Shown here: one piece after another, positions 8,509 to 18,695 of the stretch
How positions within the stretch are numbered: position 1 is the stretch's first letter
How the letters are laid out: each line of letters starts with the position of its first letter
Assembly (NCBI GenBank): GCA_002709525.1
Contig: PARE01000019.1
Coordinates: 17,948-50,881, forward strand
Direction: 5' to 3'
Origin: Magnetovibrio sp.
GTDB lineage: Bacteria > Pseudomonadota > Alphaproteobacteria > Rhodospirillales > Casp-alpha2
Length of the DNA: 32,934 nucleotides
Notes under the pieces: model-generated
Databases searched by the model: none
What the model saw: the letters and a program-made list of their open reading frames with translations, nothing else
Told to the model about the DNA's origin: nothing
Made by a program: the position numbers and the translations under genes

Positions 8509-10316
8509 TATTTCACTTTCTCCTTTGGTCGGTCATTTTTATGCTTGTCCTGCTCGCCGCCCTTTTGCTCGGATATGCCGTGATCAGCGCCGATCAAGTG
8601 CGTGCCATTGCCTCTGGATTTATGGGAGAAGGCGTCAACTTCACTTATACTGATAATCGCCATATTCGTATGGGTAGGCGATTCTTAATCTTGGGAAGCG
8701 CTTTCATTGGACTAGCATGTATCTTGGCTATATATCGCTTGCGGATCGAACCGTTTTGGCACCGACTGGCCGAGGATTGCACTAATTTTTCCACGGCTCT
8801 GAGACTCAGCTTTCGCAGTGCCTTCATAAGCCAGACCTTTTCTTTGCAGCTCACCTTGGCAGCTATTGTTATTTTAGGGGTGGCGCTCCGTCTCCATTTC
8901 CTCAACACACCGATTGTTATGGATGAAGGACACTGGTTGTGGCTGGTCGATCAGCCTGCACTATTAGGCTTCACGAATCAGCGTACGACACTTCATGGCA
9001 TTCTTTTGCCGGCAATGAAGCTCTCCGTTGCTCTTTTGGGAGACGACGAGTGGGCCTTTCGTTTGCCTGTCCTAGCCTTTGGAATTGTTATTTTGCCACT
9101 TACCTACTGGGTGGGGCAGGTATTGTTTAATTCGCGAGTTGGCCTGATTGCTGCAGCTGTCATCGCTGTCGCCTGGCCAATGGTCGCTTATTCAGTTACC
9201 GCGCGTGGCTATGCGTTTGGGAACGTGTTTTTCCTCGCCATGATCGGCTTAACACCGTATATCGCGAAAACCCAAAACATCGGCGCCATATGGGCGTTCA
9301 CCCTTTTCTCGGCGCTCGCGGGATACAGCGTGTTATCTATGGCGTTTGCCCATATCCTCGCTGTGTGCTTTCTTGGGCTGATAATCATTAAAAATGGTGG
9401 GCGCCAGGCCTTAATCCCGTCCGTGAAAATCACCTTTGCGATCAGTTTTGTGAGCGGCTTTCTGGTCCTGGTTCTGTTTAGTCCGATTGTTTTCGCTCAT
9501 GGTCTTGCTGAGGCCGGTTTCCTAGGTGCACTAGACGAAGGGCGGGCAAATATTGGGTTTCTTGGGCTTCTGGCCGACCAGCCCGTTCGCTTCTGGCAAC
9601 AATGGATGACGGATATCCCGGGTACCATTCAACTTGCCATCCTCGTTGGCTTGATTATTGGCGTATTCAGCTCTCATCATGGCCTAACAATCCTGGTTGC
9701 ACTGATCATCGTATTTTCTCTGTTGGCCATTATCGTTGGTGGAAAATTCCCACCCGCTCGAGTCTGGCAGTTCCTGGTACCTTTGATTTCAATTATCGCC
9801 GCGAGCGGCATCGACTTTGTGATACGGCGATTGCCGGCGATTCCACACATTAAACAAAGCGGCGCCGTTCTATTGGTAGCTTTGGTGGCTTGGGGTTGCG
9901 TACGCGCCACCGCCAGCGACAACGTTTTCAAATTAGTGGCTGGCCGAAACCTTGATCGGGTCGACGAATTTGCACGTTTGGTTGCCCAGAGGGTGAGAGC
10001 GGGCGATATTATCGTCGATAATATCATTATGGTTCCCGCGTTTAGCTATTATCTGGCACGAGAAATTCGGGCACGCGGACTTCGTTTTTATCATAATACC
10101 GTGCCGGCAACCGAAATTGTTGCGCATGTCTGCGCCGTCAAAGGTCCCTGCCCAGAACCGTCGAAGGACGGTCGGATTTTCTTACAGAAAATCGATCAAT
10201 CAAGGATTACGGCGGCTCGTCCCCTCGGCTTCCCACTGACGTTACGAAGCCCACTATCAGTTGAGGCCAAGTTTAGAAATTATGTAATGCAAGCTGCACG
10301 GCCGGGTCATTTCTAA
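8505..10316 (+). CDS. Polytopic membrane protein, GT-C (ArnT/GT39)-like glycosyltransferase
   Basis: Many hydrophobic segments; first-loop acidic motif IVMDEGHWLW; TTG start overlaps the GT2 stop (alternative ATG at 8541). Confidence 0.65.
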   Translation: MIFHFLLWSVIFMLVLLAALLLGYAVISADQVRAIASGFMGEGVNFTYTDNRHIRMGRRFLILGSAFIGLACILAIYRLRIEPFWHRLAEDCTNFSTALRLSFRSAFISQTFSLQLTLAAIVILGVALRLHFLNTPIVMDEGHWLWLVDQPALLGFTNQRTTLHGILLPAMKLSVALLGDDEWAFRLPVLAFGIVILPLTYWVGQVLFNSRVGLIAAAVIAVAWPMVAYSVTARGYAFGNVFFLAMIGLTPYIAKTQNIGAIWAFTLFSALAGYSVLSMAFAHILAVCFLGLIIIKNGGRQALIPSVKITFAISFVSGFLVLVLFSPIVFAHGLAEAGFLGALDEGRANIGFLGLLADQPVRFWQQWMTDIPGTIQLAILVGLIIGVFSSHHGLTILVALIIVFSLLAIIVGGKFPPARVWQFLVPLISIIAASGIDFVIRRLPAIPHIKQSGAVLLVALVAWGCVRATASDNVFKLVAGRNLDRVDEFARLVAQRVRAGDIIVDNIIMVPAFSYYLAREIRARGLRFYHNTVPATEIVAHVCAVKGPCPEPSKDGRIFLQKIDQSRITAARPLGFPLTLRSPLSVEAKFRNYVMQAARPGHF

Positions 10317-10589
10317 ATCACCCATCGGTCAACCTTACAGTTGGGCGGTGTCCAGAACCGTTAGCTTCATTTTTAGCGTGTGATATAGCCATTCATATAC
10401 TAAGCCGCATTTACGTGATGCAATTACCAATTGATTCTAGAAGTAGACGATGATGGTTTCGAACTTTGAGTCTACTGATTAAGAGTCTTTGTTTATATCA
10501 ACTGAGATAATTACCAGTCCCGAATAAACTTATAGGCTAAAATTTTCCAAGAATTTGCCAATCCAACGAAATTGCAAACTTCTAACGTT

Positions 10590-11735
10590 TTAAACCTCAT
10601 CCCCACCTCGCCGGCTGATGCTCACGTCGCGATGCACCCAGATGCCAATCAATAGACCAAACCCGACAAGCAGGGTCATCATGGCAGTGCCACCGTATGA
10701 AATCAGTGGTAGCGGTACGCCGACCACGGGAATAAGCCCCATGACCATGGCTATATTAATGAAGACATACAGGAAGAACGTTACTGTCACGCCTAACGCC
10801 ACCAGGCGGCCAAACTGGCTATTGGCACGCATTGCGATGATTGCACCAAACATTAACAGCAGAGTATATAGCGCCAAGAGGCCCAGTCCTCCCACAAGCC
10901 CAAATTCCTCCGCCAGCATGGTAAAGATGAAATCAGTTTGCATCTCGGGTAGAAAGTTCAAATGGCCCTGGGTACCCTGCATAAATCCCTTGCCCAGCAA
11001 ACCGCCGGACCCTAGAGCAATCTTCGATTGGATGATGTGGTAGCCGGCTCCCAGTGGATCAACCTCCGGATTGAGAAAGGTGAGGATGCGCCGTTTCTGG
11101 TAGTCATGCAGCAATTGCCAGCCCACTGGCGCTGCTATCAAACCCGAGACAAAAACTAGCCCAAACTTCCACAACCGTACCCCCGCGACGAAGAAGAGCG
11201 CGCCGCCGGCCATTATCAACATCAAGGCCGTGCCCAGATCAGGTTGGCGCAAAACCAGCGCGGCAGGCGCGAAGACCATCATCAAAGGTATGACAAGCCG
11301 GGTCGGCCGGGCCACGGCCTCCATCGTGAGACTGTGGAAATAACGGGCCAGCGCCAACACCATTGCGATCTTCATCAATTCAGACGGCTGCAGGTTAAAG
11401 TAGCCCAGATCAAGCCATCTTTGCGCCCCCATACCGACAAAGCCCATAAATTCCACGAGCGCCAACAGGATAAGACTTAGCCCGTAAAGCACATAGGCGA
11501 ACCGCAACCAGATGCGCACATCTATGAGTGACACAGCTATCATCGAGATAAAGCCGACCCCAAACCGCACCAACTGCCGAGACGCCCAGGGCTGAAAGCT
11601 ACCGTTCGCCGCAGAGTAAAGCATAGCTATACCAATAGCCGCGGTCAGGCAGATGAGGAAAACAAAGAACCAATGAATGTTCCTAAGCTTCTGGCCGATC
11701 GTGAATTCCGGCGGATTAAGACTGTCTTCTCTCAT
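10590..11735 (-). CDS. rodA: Rod shape-determining protein RodA (SEDS glycosyltransferase)
   Basis: FxPSELMKIAMVLALARYFH, RQPDLGTALMLIMAGG, GLIPVVGVPLPLISYGGTAMM; overlaps mrdA stop. Confidence 0.95.
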   Translation of the reverse strand: MREDSLNPPEFTIGQKLRNIHWFFVFLICLTAAIGIAMLYSAANGSFQPWASRQLVRFGVGFISMIAVSLIDVRIWLRFAYVLYGLSLILLALVEFMGFVGMGAQRWLDLGYFNLQPSELMKIAMVLALARYFHSLTMEAVARPTRLVIPLMMVFAPAALVLRQPDLGTALMLIMAGGALFFVAGVRLWKFGLVFVSGLIAAPVGWQLLHDYQKRRILTFLNPEVDPLGAGYHIIQSKIALGSGGLLGKGFMQGTQGHLNFLPEMQTDFIFTMLAEEFGLVGGLGLLALYTLLLMFGAIIAMRANSQFGRLVALGVTVTFFLYVFINIAMVMGLIPVVGVPLPLISYGGTAMMTLLVGFGLLIGIWVHRDVSISRRGGDEV

Positions 11736-13624
11736 CCTTCCAGGCTCGATTTCTCCTGTCCGGCGGAACGCGGCATGGCCGTGCGGATGACACTACTGGC
11801 AGAGCCTCGACGTTGAGCTTCAACAAGTATGTCACGGGCGATAGGCGCCGCCACCTTGGAACCCCCGCCGCCGTGCTCAACCACGACGGAAATGGCATAT
11901 CGCGGATTTTCGATGGGCGCATAGCCCACGAATAGAGCGTGGTCACGTTCCTTCCAGGGCAAGTCCTTGTTCTTTCGCACCCCTGCTTCTCGCTCGCTCT
12001 TCGAGATGCGGCGGACCTGGACCGTCCCCGTCTTACCAGCCATCTCTTGGCCCGGTTCCGTAATCCGCGATTTGTAGGCCGTTCCGAGCGGCGAATTCAC
12101 CACGTAAATCATGGAGTTACGGACAATCTCCATATGTCGCGGCTGCAAGTTTAGGCTTTCAAATGAGGCCTCAATATTTTCTGTCCAAACTCCATCCTGG
12201 CTCACGGACCGTGTGAGCCGTGGCACCACAGCAAAACCACCGTTCGCGATGCGCGCGGTCATCACCGCTAACTGCAACGGCGTCACCAACAAATAGCCTT
12301 GTCCTATGCCTACTATTAGTGTCTCACCCTTGTGCCAGGGTGCGTCTAAGGCGCCACGTTTCCATTTTGGCGTGGGGATCAGCCCCGCCTTTTCACCAGG
12401 AAGGTCAACCTCCAACTTAGCACCAAGACCAAACCGCTTCGCCATAGCGGCAATCCGCTCAATCCCCGTCCGCTTTGCGATTTCGTAGAAATAAACATCA
12501 CAGGACTGCGCCATAGCTTCTTGCGCGCTCAAAAGGCCATGACCGTGCTTTCTCCAGCAATGGAACCGCGCGTCGCCTAGTTCCGTATACCCGGAACAGA
12601 AAACCTGGCTTGAGTTTGTAATGACTCCCTTCTCCAAGGCCGCCAAGAGTACACACATCTTGAATGTGGATCCCGGCGCATAACGACCAGAAATAGCTTT
12701 GTTAATCAATGGAGCACGCGGATTGGTAGCTAATGATTGCCATTCCTCGGAACTCAGGCCACGGTTGAAACTATTCGGATCAAAGCTGGGGTTGGAGACC
12801 ATCGTCAGCACATCACCGTTGTGGATGTCCAACACAACAACAGATGCACTTTCATCGCCAAGGCGTTTACGAGTAAACGACTGAAGCTCCATATCGATAC
12901 TCAACTGCACTTCGGCACCCGCCTGACCTTCTTTGCGCTCTAGTTCGCGGATCACTCGCCCATAAGCATTGACCTCCACTTGCGAGCTTCCGCTCGACCC
13001 CCGAAGTGCCAAGTCATGGACCCTCTCCACACCGGCCTTGCCGATACGGAAACCGGGCAACTCCAAAAGAGGATCACCAGTCAGGTCCTCAGGCGATACT
13101 GCAGCAACATAGCCAAGGACGTGGGCCAGATCGTTGCCATAGGGATAATTACGGCTCTGACCCACATCGATCATCACGCCGGGCAGGTCTGGTGCATTAA
13201 CTTCGATGCGAGCAACGTCTGACCATTCCAGGTTCTCTCGAAGTGTCACGGGTACAAAACTTCTATTACGGCGCACGTCACGAAGGATGCGACGGCGCTC
13301 ACCGGGACCGAAAGCAATGATCTCGCTTAGGCTGTCCAACGTCGCGGATACATCGCGCGTATCTTCTGGAATTAAGAGCACTCGGTAATTCTTTTGGTTG
13401 CTGGCGATAGGAACGCCAAACCGATCAACGACTCGGCCTCGCGGCGGCGGCAGAAGACGCAGGTTGATCCGGTTCTCCTCAGCCAATGTCTTGTAGCGTT
13501 CGGACTCCAAAACCTGCAGGTAATACATCCTCGCCACCAAGGCTGAGAATAGGACAGCCTGACTGCCAAGCAGCATAGCGCTTCGACGGTTGAAGAGCTT
13601 GTGGCGTTCGACATCCCGGTTCAT
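11732..13624 (-). CDS. mrdA: Penicillin-binding protein 2
   Basis: PPPRGRVVDRFGVPIASN, catalytic SGRYAPGSTFK, AQSCDVYFYEIA, EMAGKTGTVQV; start at MNRDVERHK, adjacent to the mreD stop. Confidence 0.95.
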   Translation of the reverse strand: MNRDVERHKLFNRRSAMLLGSQAVLFSALVARMYYLQVLESERYKTLAEENRINLRLLPPPRGRVVDRFGVPIASNQKNYRVLLIPEDTRDVSATLDSLSEIIAFGPGERRRILRDVRRNRSFVPVTLRENLEWSDVARIEVNAPDLPGVMIDVGQSRNYPYGNDLAHVLGYVAAVSPEDLTGDPLLELPGFRIGKAGVERVHDLALRGSSGSSQVEVNAYGRVIRELERKEGQAGAEVQLSIDMELQSFTRKRLGDESASVVVLDIHNGDVLTMVSNPSFDPNSFNRGLSSEEWQSLATNPRAPLINKAISGRYAPGSTFKMCVLLAALEKGVITNSSQVFCSGYTELGDARFHCWRKHGHGLLSAQEAMAQSCDVYFYEIAKRTGIERIAAMAKRFGLGAKLEVDLPGEKAGLIPTPKWKRGALDAPWHKGETLIVGIGQGYLLVTPLQLAVMTARIANGGFAVVPRLTRSVSQDGVWTENIEASFESLNLQPRHMEIVRNSMIYVVNSPLGTAYKSRITEPGQEMAGKTGTVQVRRISKSEREAGVRKNKDLPWKERDHALFVGYAPIENPRYAISVVVEHGGGGSKVAAPIARDILVEAQRRGSASSVIRTAMPRSAGQEKSSLEG

Positions 13625-13625
13625 C

Positions 13626-14141
13626 TCAGGCCTGCTGCAGGAAGGCGCGTTGCCAGCGCGAGAGGAGATAGGCGATGATAGGATAGAAGCCAATTCCCAA
13701 CGCATATTGACTGGCGACTGCGCGCGGGTCTATGACCCCGCCCTTCATCATCGACGCGAAGCCCCAGATCAAAAGGGTTGCACCCGCGGACACCAAGCCA
13801 AAGCCCAACCACACAACATAGAACGGCTTACGAGCAAAGAACCGCTGTTGCGCCAAAATGACGCCATAAGTCATAACATAGACTATTGTATGCACGCCCA
13901 TGGGCACACCGCTCAGCGCGTCTTGGAAAAAACCAACAATAAAGACGGCATAAGCTGGCAAAAGCTCGGCGCGGTAGATGCCCCAGTGAAAAATTACGAT
14001 TAGTGAGAACAGCGGCATGACCCGTGCCAGGCCCGGCACCTGAAACGGAACCGCGCTAAGAAGAACTAGGAACATGGTCAGAATAAAGGGCGTCAGTTGG
14101 CGACTGAGAACATCCATCCGATTCCAGACTGTCGGTTTCAT
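13626..14141 (-). CDS. mreD: Rod shape-determining protein MreD
   Basis: Small hydrophobic protein between mreC and mrdA; VGFFQDALSGVPMGVHTIVYVMTYG. Confidence 0.88.
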   Translation of the reverse strand: MKPTVWNRMDVLSRQLTPFILTMFLVLLSAVPFQVPGLARVMPLFSLIVIFHWGIYRAELLPAYAVFIVGFFQDALSGVPMGVHTIVYVMTYGVILAQQRFFARKPFYVVWLGFGLVSAGATLLIWGFASMMKGGVIDPRAVASQYALGIGFYPIIAYLLSRWQRAFLQQA

Positions 14142-14162
14142 GCACCCGTCTCTACTTCCAAA

Positions 14163-15050
14163 CTAACGGACATTGGATCCGGTTCGCCGATCGGGTCCAG
14201 ATTGAACGATTCCTCTTAAGCCATAATCGAGAACCCGGACATACTCGATACGTTCGCGGTTAACATAGGGTTGAATCTCGATTATGCCGTCAGTCACCGA
14301 AGTTACGACTCCAACGGGAAGGCCATTTGGGAAAACGCCACCATGACCGGAGGTAACAACCCGATCGCCAATAGCTACCATGGCACCGGTCGGCAAATGT
14401 ATCATACGCGGCCGTCCTGCATTGGTCCCCGCAAGCACCGCGCGGATTCGGGTCGACTCTATTACGATGGGAATACGGGAATTCAAATCCGTAATCAGCA
14501 AGAGACGAGATGACCGGCTGCCAACTCCAGAGATTCGACCAATCAAGCCGTCACCCGTTACCGCGGCTTGACCCTTGCGGACACCTGCCCGTTCCCCGGC
14601 GTTTAAGATCAGGCTGTGGGCAAAAGCGCCCCCAGTATCGGCGACAACTCGGGCTGCGATGAAACGTGGTTCAGGACCAGCATTAAAATTCAAAAGCCCC
14701 TTGAGAGCGCGATTCTCCGTTTCGAGTTTTCGCGCTAGTGCCTGCCAATGCAAAAGCCGATCGCGTTCCTGCCTGAGTTTCTGATTGGCGTCAAAAACTG
14801 TATAGATCTCATGGATGCGATCGACCCCCACGTTGAAGCTCTCGACTGGGCGTCCGATGACGTCGAGGATCGGTGCAACCGCATCGACGATCTGTGTACG
14901 GACTTGTTCCATGCTGGCCACATCTACCCTACCGATTACTAACACTCCGATCGCGCTCAAGATCAAAAGCAGATAGGTAAAACGCTGGGTGACGCTCTTT
15001 ACTGGCGCCGCAATACGGTTATCGGTACGTGTCGAATTCTTCACGCGCAA
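14163..15050 (-). CDS. mreC: Rod shape-determining protein MreC
   Basis: N-terminal TM, coiled coil NQKLRQERDRLLHWQALARKLETENRALKGLL, AARVVADTGGAFAHSLILNAGERAGVRKGQAAV. Confidence 0.93.
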   Translation of the reverse strand: MRVKNSTRTDNRIAAPVKSVTQRFTYLLLILSAIGVLVIGRVDVASMEQVRTQIVDAVAPILDVIGRPVESFNVGVDRIHEIYTVFDANQKLRQERDRLLHWQALARKLETENRALKGLLNFNAGPEPRFIAARVVADTGGAFAHSLILNAGERAGVRKGQAAVTGDGLIGRISGVGSRSSRLLLITDLNSRIPIVIESTRIRAVLAGTNAGRPRMIHLPTGAMVAIGDRVVTSGHGGVFPNGLPVGVVTSVTDGIIEIQPYVNRERIEYVRVLDYGLRGIVQSGPDRRTGSNVR

Positions 15051-15188
15051 CCAAGCTCCAAATAATCAGGCTACACAGTTGGCGCGGCGCCTTCCGAGAA
15101 CCCTGCTGATTTCTCCCAAATTTTAATGAACAACCATAAACGAAAGTTTATTAACGGATACTTTCTATAGATAAAGGGCACGAAATAC

Positions 15189-16238
<1,050 letters not shown>

Positions 16239-16341
16239 CTATAGAAAAATGATCAACGAAAGATTAAAGCAGAGTTCACACTATACTGACTCGTCTAGCG
16301 TCAACAGCCAACGCTTTTATAAGTGAGCATAACGGCTGTTG

Positions 16342-17904
16342 CTAGGCCGAAAGCGCGGCCGGCGCTGTTTTTTCCCGCTTGACCAGCAGCTTGTTTAAAG
16401 CATGCACATAGGCTTTCACGGATGCTACCATGGTGTCTGTGTCTGTGCCTTGGCCATTTACGGTCTTGCCATCCTCCTCCAGGCGCACTGTCACCTCAGC
16501 CTGAGCATCGGTGCCCTGCGTCACAGCCGAGACCTGATAAAGTTGCAGACGTGTGTTGTGAGGGAATAGCTCTTGGATACAGTTGAAGGCAGCATCCACA
16601 GGACCATCCCCAATGCCATCGCAAGATTTCTCCTCCCCGTCGACGCTCAGCGTCAATGATGCCTTTGGTGGATTGTGAACTGTACCGCAATGGATCTCAA
16701 GCGACACCATTTGAATACGATCGTCGGAGTGCAATACTTCATCATCAACCAAAGCCACTATATCCTCGTCAAACACATCCTTCTTCAAGTCGGCCAGTTC
16801 TTTAAACCGGCGAAAGGCGTCCTGACGGGCGTTGTCGCCAATGTCATAACCCAGTTCCTTAAGTTTTTCGTTAAAGGCATGGCGGCCAGAGTGTTTTCCC
16901 AATACCAGTTTATTGGTCGTCAGACCCACTGATTCAGGCGTCATTATCTCGTAAGTACGGACGTCCTTCAGAACACCGTCCTGGTGGATGCCAGCCTCAT
17001 GAGCGAAAGCGTTAGCTCCGACGATGGCCTTGTTGGGTTGAACGTTGAAACCTGTAACGCCAGACACCAAGCGCGATACCTTGGTAATATCCTCAGTCAC
17101 GATGAAATTCGAGTAGGGCATTATGTCATGGCGCGTTCGCAAAGCCATGACGATCTCTTCTAATGATGCGTTCCCAGCCCGTTCACCAATGCCATTTATG
17201 GTGCATTCTACCTGCCTCGCGCCGGCATCCACCGCCGCCAGGGAGTTGGCCACGGCCAATCCCAAGTCGTTGTGGCAATGCACGGAAAACACCGCTTTAT
17301 CAGAATTTGGTACCCGCTCGCGGACCATGCTTATAAGCTCCGCGTATTCTTTAGGCATTGTGTAGCCAACAGTGTCGGGAATGTTGATAGTGGACGCCCC
17401 CGCTTTTATAGCGCTTTCAACACACTGACAGAGGAAGTCATGATCAGTGCGAGTACCATCCTCACAAGACCACTCAACATCTTCCACATAGCCGCGAGCC
17501 CGAGTAACGCTGTCGATGACCGCCTGATGGACTTCTTCGGGGGTCATCTGCAGTTTTTTCTCCATGTGCAACGGGCTGGTTGAGATAAACGTGTGAATAC
17601 GTTTCCGTTCAGCCGGCTTTAAGGCCTCAGCCGCACTGTCGATGTCCATGTTGCCGGACCGGGCTAGGCCGCAAACGATGGAATCTTTCACCACCTTCGC
17701 CACTGCGTTGACAGCCTCAAAGTCCCCCGGGGAGGCGATTGGAAAGCCTGCCTCAATAACGTCAACGCCCATGCTCTCAAGCGTTTTCGCAACCCGCAGC
17801 TTTTCTTCCAGGTTCATTGAGCAGCCAGGTGACTGCTCTCCGTCACGCAATGTGGTATCAAAAATAAAGACCCGGTTTGGATCCGTGCTGATATTGCTGC
17901 TCAT
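16342..17904 (-). CDS. leuA: 2-isopropylmalate synthase
   Basis: VFIFDTTLRDGEQSPGCSM, FSVHCHNDLGLAVANSLAAV, AHEAGIHQDGVLK, C-terminal LeuA allosteric domain; ORF can extend to 17913. Confidence 0.96.
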   Translation of the reverse strand: MSSNISTDPNRVFIFDTTLRDGEQSPGCSMNLEEKLRVAKTLESMGVDVIEAGFPIASPGDFEAVNAVAKVVKDSIVCGLARSGNMDIDSAAEALKPAERKRIHTFISTSPLHMEKKLQMTPEEVHQAVIDSVTRARGYVEDVEWSCEDGTRTDHDFLCQCVESAIKAGASTINIPDTVGYTMPKEYAELISMVRERVPNSDKAVFSVHCHNDLGLAVANSLAAVDAGARQVECTINGIGERAGNASLEEIVMALRTRHDIMPYSNFIVTEDITKVSRLVSGVTGFNVQPNKAIVGANAFAHEAGIHQDGVLKDVRTYEIMTPESVGLTTNKLVLGKHSGRHAFNEKLKELGYDIGDNARQDAFRRFKELADLKKDVFDEDIVALVDDEVLHSDDRIQMVSLEIHCGTVHNPPKASLTLSVDGEEKSCDGIGDGPVDAAFNCIQELFPHNTRLQLYQVSAVTQGTDAQAEVTVRLEEDGKTVNGQGTDTDTMVASVKAYVHALNKLLVKREKTAPAALSA

Positions 17905-17956
17905 AATAATCATCCTCTGTTCATCTTAGGTGTCGCCAAAATGGTTATGGGACAAT

Positions 17957-18024
17957 CCCCTGAACGCGGCAACCTACCGGGACGCCAGCATCTGCGTTCA
18001 GGGGCTCCTAAGTCGAAGAGCCCC
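17957..18024 (-). promoter_or_regulatory. Candidate leu attenuator: two mutually exclusive hairpins in the leuA 5' leader
   Basis: Stem 1 GGGGCTC/GAGCCCC (18001-18007 with 18018-18024, 7 bp). Stem 2 CCCCTGAACGC/GCGTTCAGGGG (17957-17967 with 17994-18004, 11 bp perfect). The two share 18001-18004. Confidence 0.7.
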
Positions 18025-18117
18025 TTGCGGGATCAAGAGGAGGTCAAGGGAGAGCTCACGACCGATTGTGGCTCGAGAGCCATTCTCAATCCGCATTTTG
18101 CGTGGCCTATTGACCAT
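17998..18117 (-). CDS. Leucine-rich leader peptide of leuA (39 aa)
   Basis: ATG at 18117, TGA at 17998-18000: MVNRPRKMRIENGSRATIGRELSLDLLLIPQGALRLRSP*; Leu run ...LSLDLLL... just before the competing stems; lies upstream of leuA on the same strand. Confidence 0.72.
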   Translation of the reverse strand: MVNRPRKMRIENGSRATIGRELSLDLLLIPQGALRLRSP

Positions 18118-18695
18118 TATCTCATCCCAACTCAGATCGATTCAACAACGAACAATATCGGACAGAACAACGGATGGCAGGGTATTGTCAATAGAGATGT
18201 CAATTTTGGCGATGAGTTACTAGCATCAAAGAGACAGGGACGCATTTGGGATACTTGGATGTAATTACGTAAAACAAAATTAAAATCACTGATGATAACA
18301 GGCTAATTTATGTTCGTTAAAAGTTTGAAATACGATTTGAACCCGTGTTAATCGAACCATTACCCACGAAATATGATCAACAGACCAATGCGTACGGGAA
18401 CGAGAAGCGCTAAGCGTGCAATGCACCCCAATTGCACAACTGCTAGATTCAATAATTTGCTCCCCAGCATGATTCTGCTGATCAGCATTATCGATATTTT
18501 CACCGATCCTTTAGCCTTTAGCTACCCGTTCTAGAACACCCGCCTGGTACAGGTCTGGGGAAGCGAAGTCGTCAATCACAACCTTAACATAATCTAATTC
18601 AATACCTACCAGGATAACTCGTCTTCGCGCATCACTTTCGAAGATTTGTTTTCGATCCTGACGATCTAAACTGGGGTCCGGCCTGAATTGCTTGC

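Noticed and set aside
18320-18360. tRNA T-arm-like string (GGTTCGATTAA / GGGTTCAAATCG) on the minus strand
   Set aside because: No acceptor stem, D-arm or anticodon arm around it.
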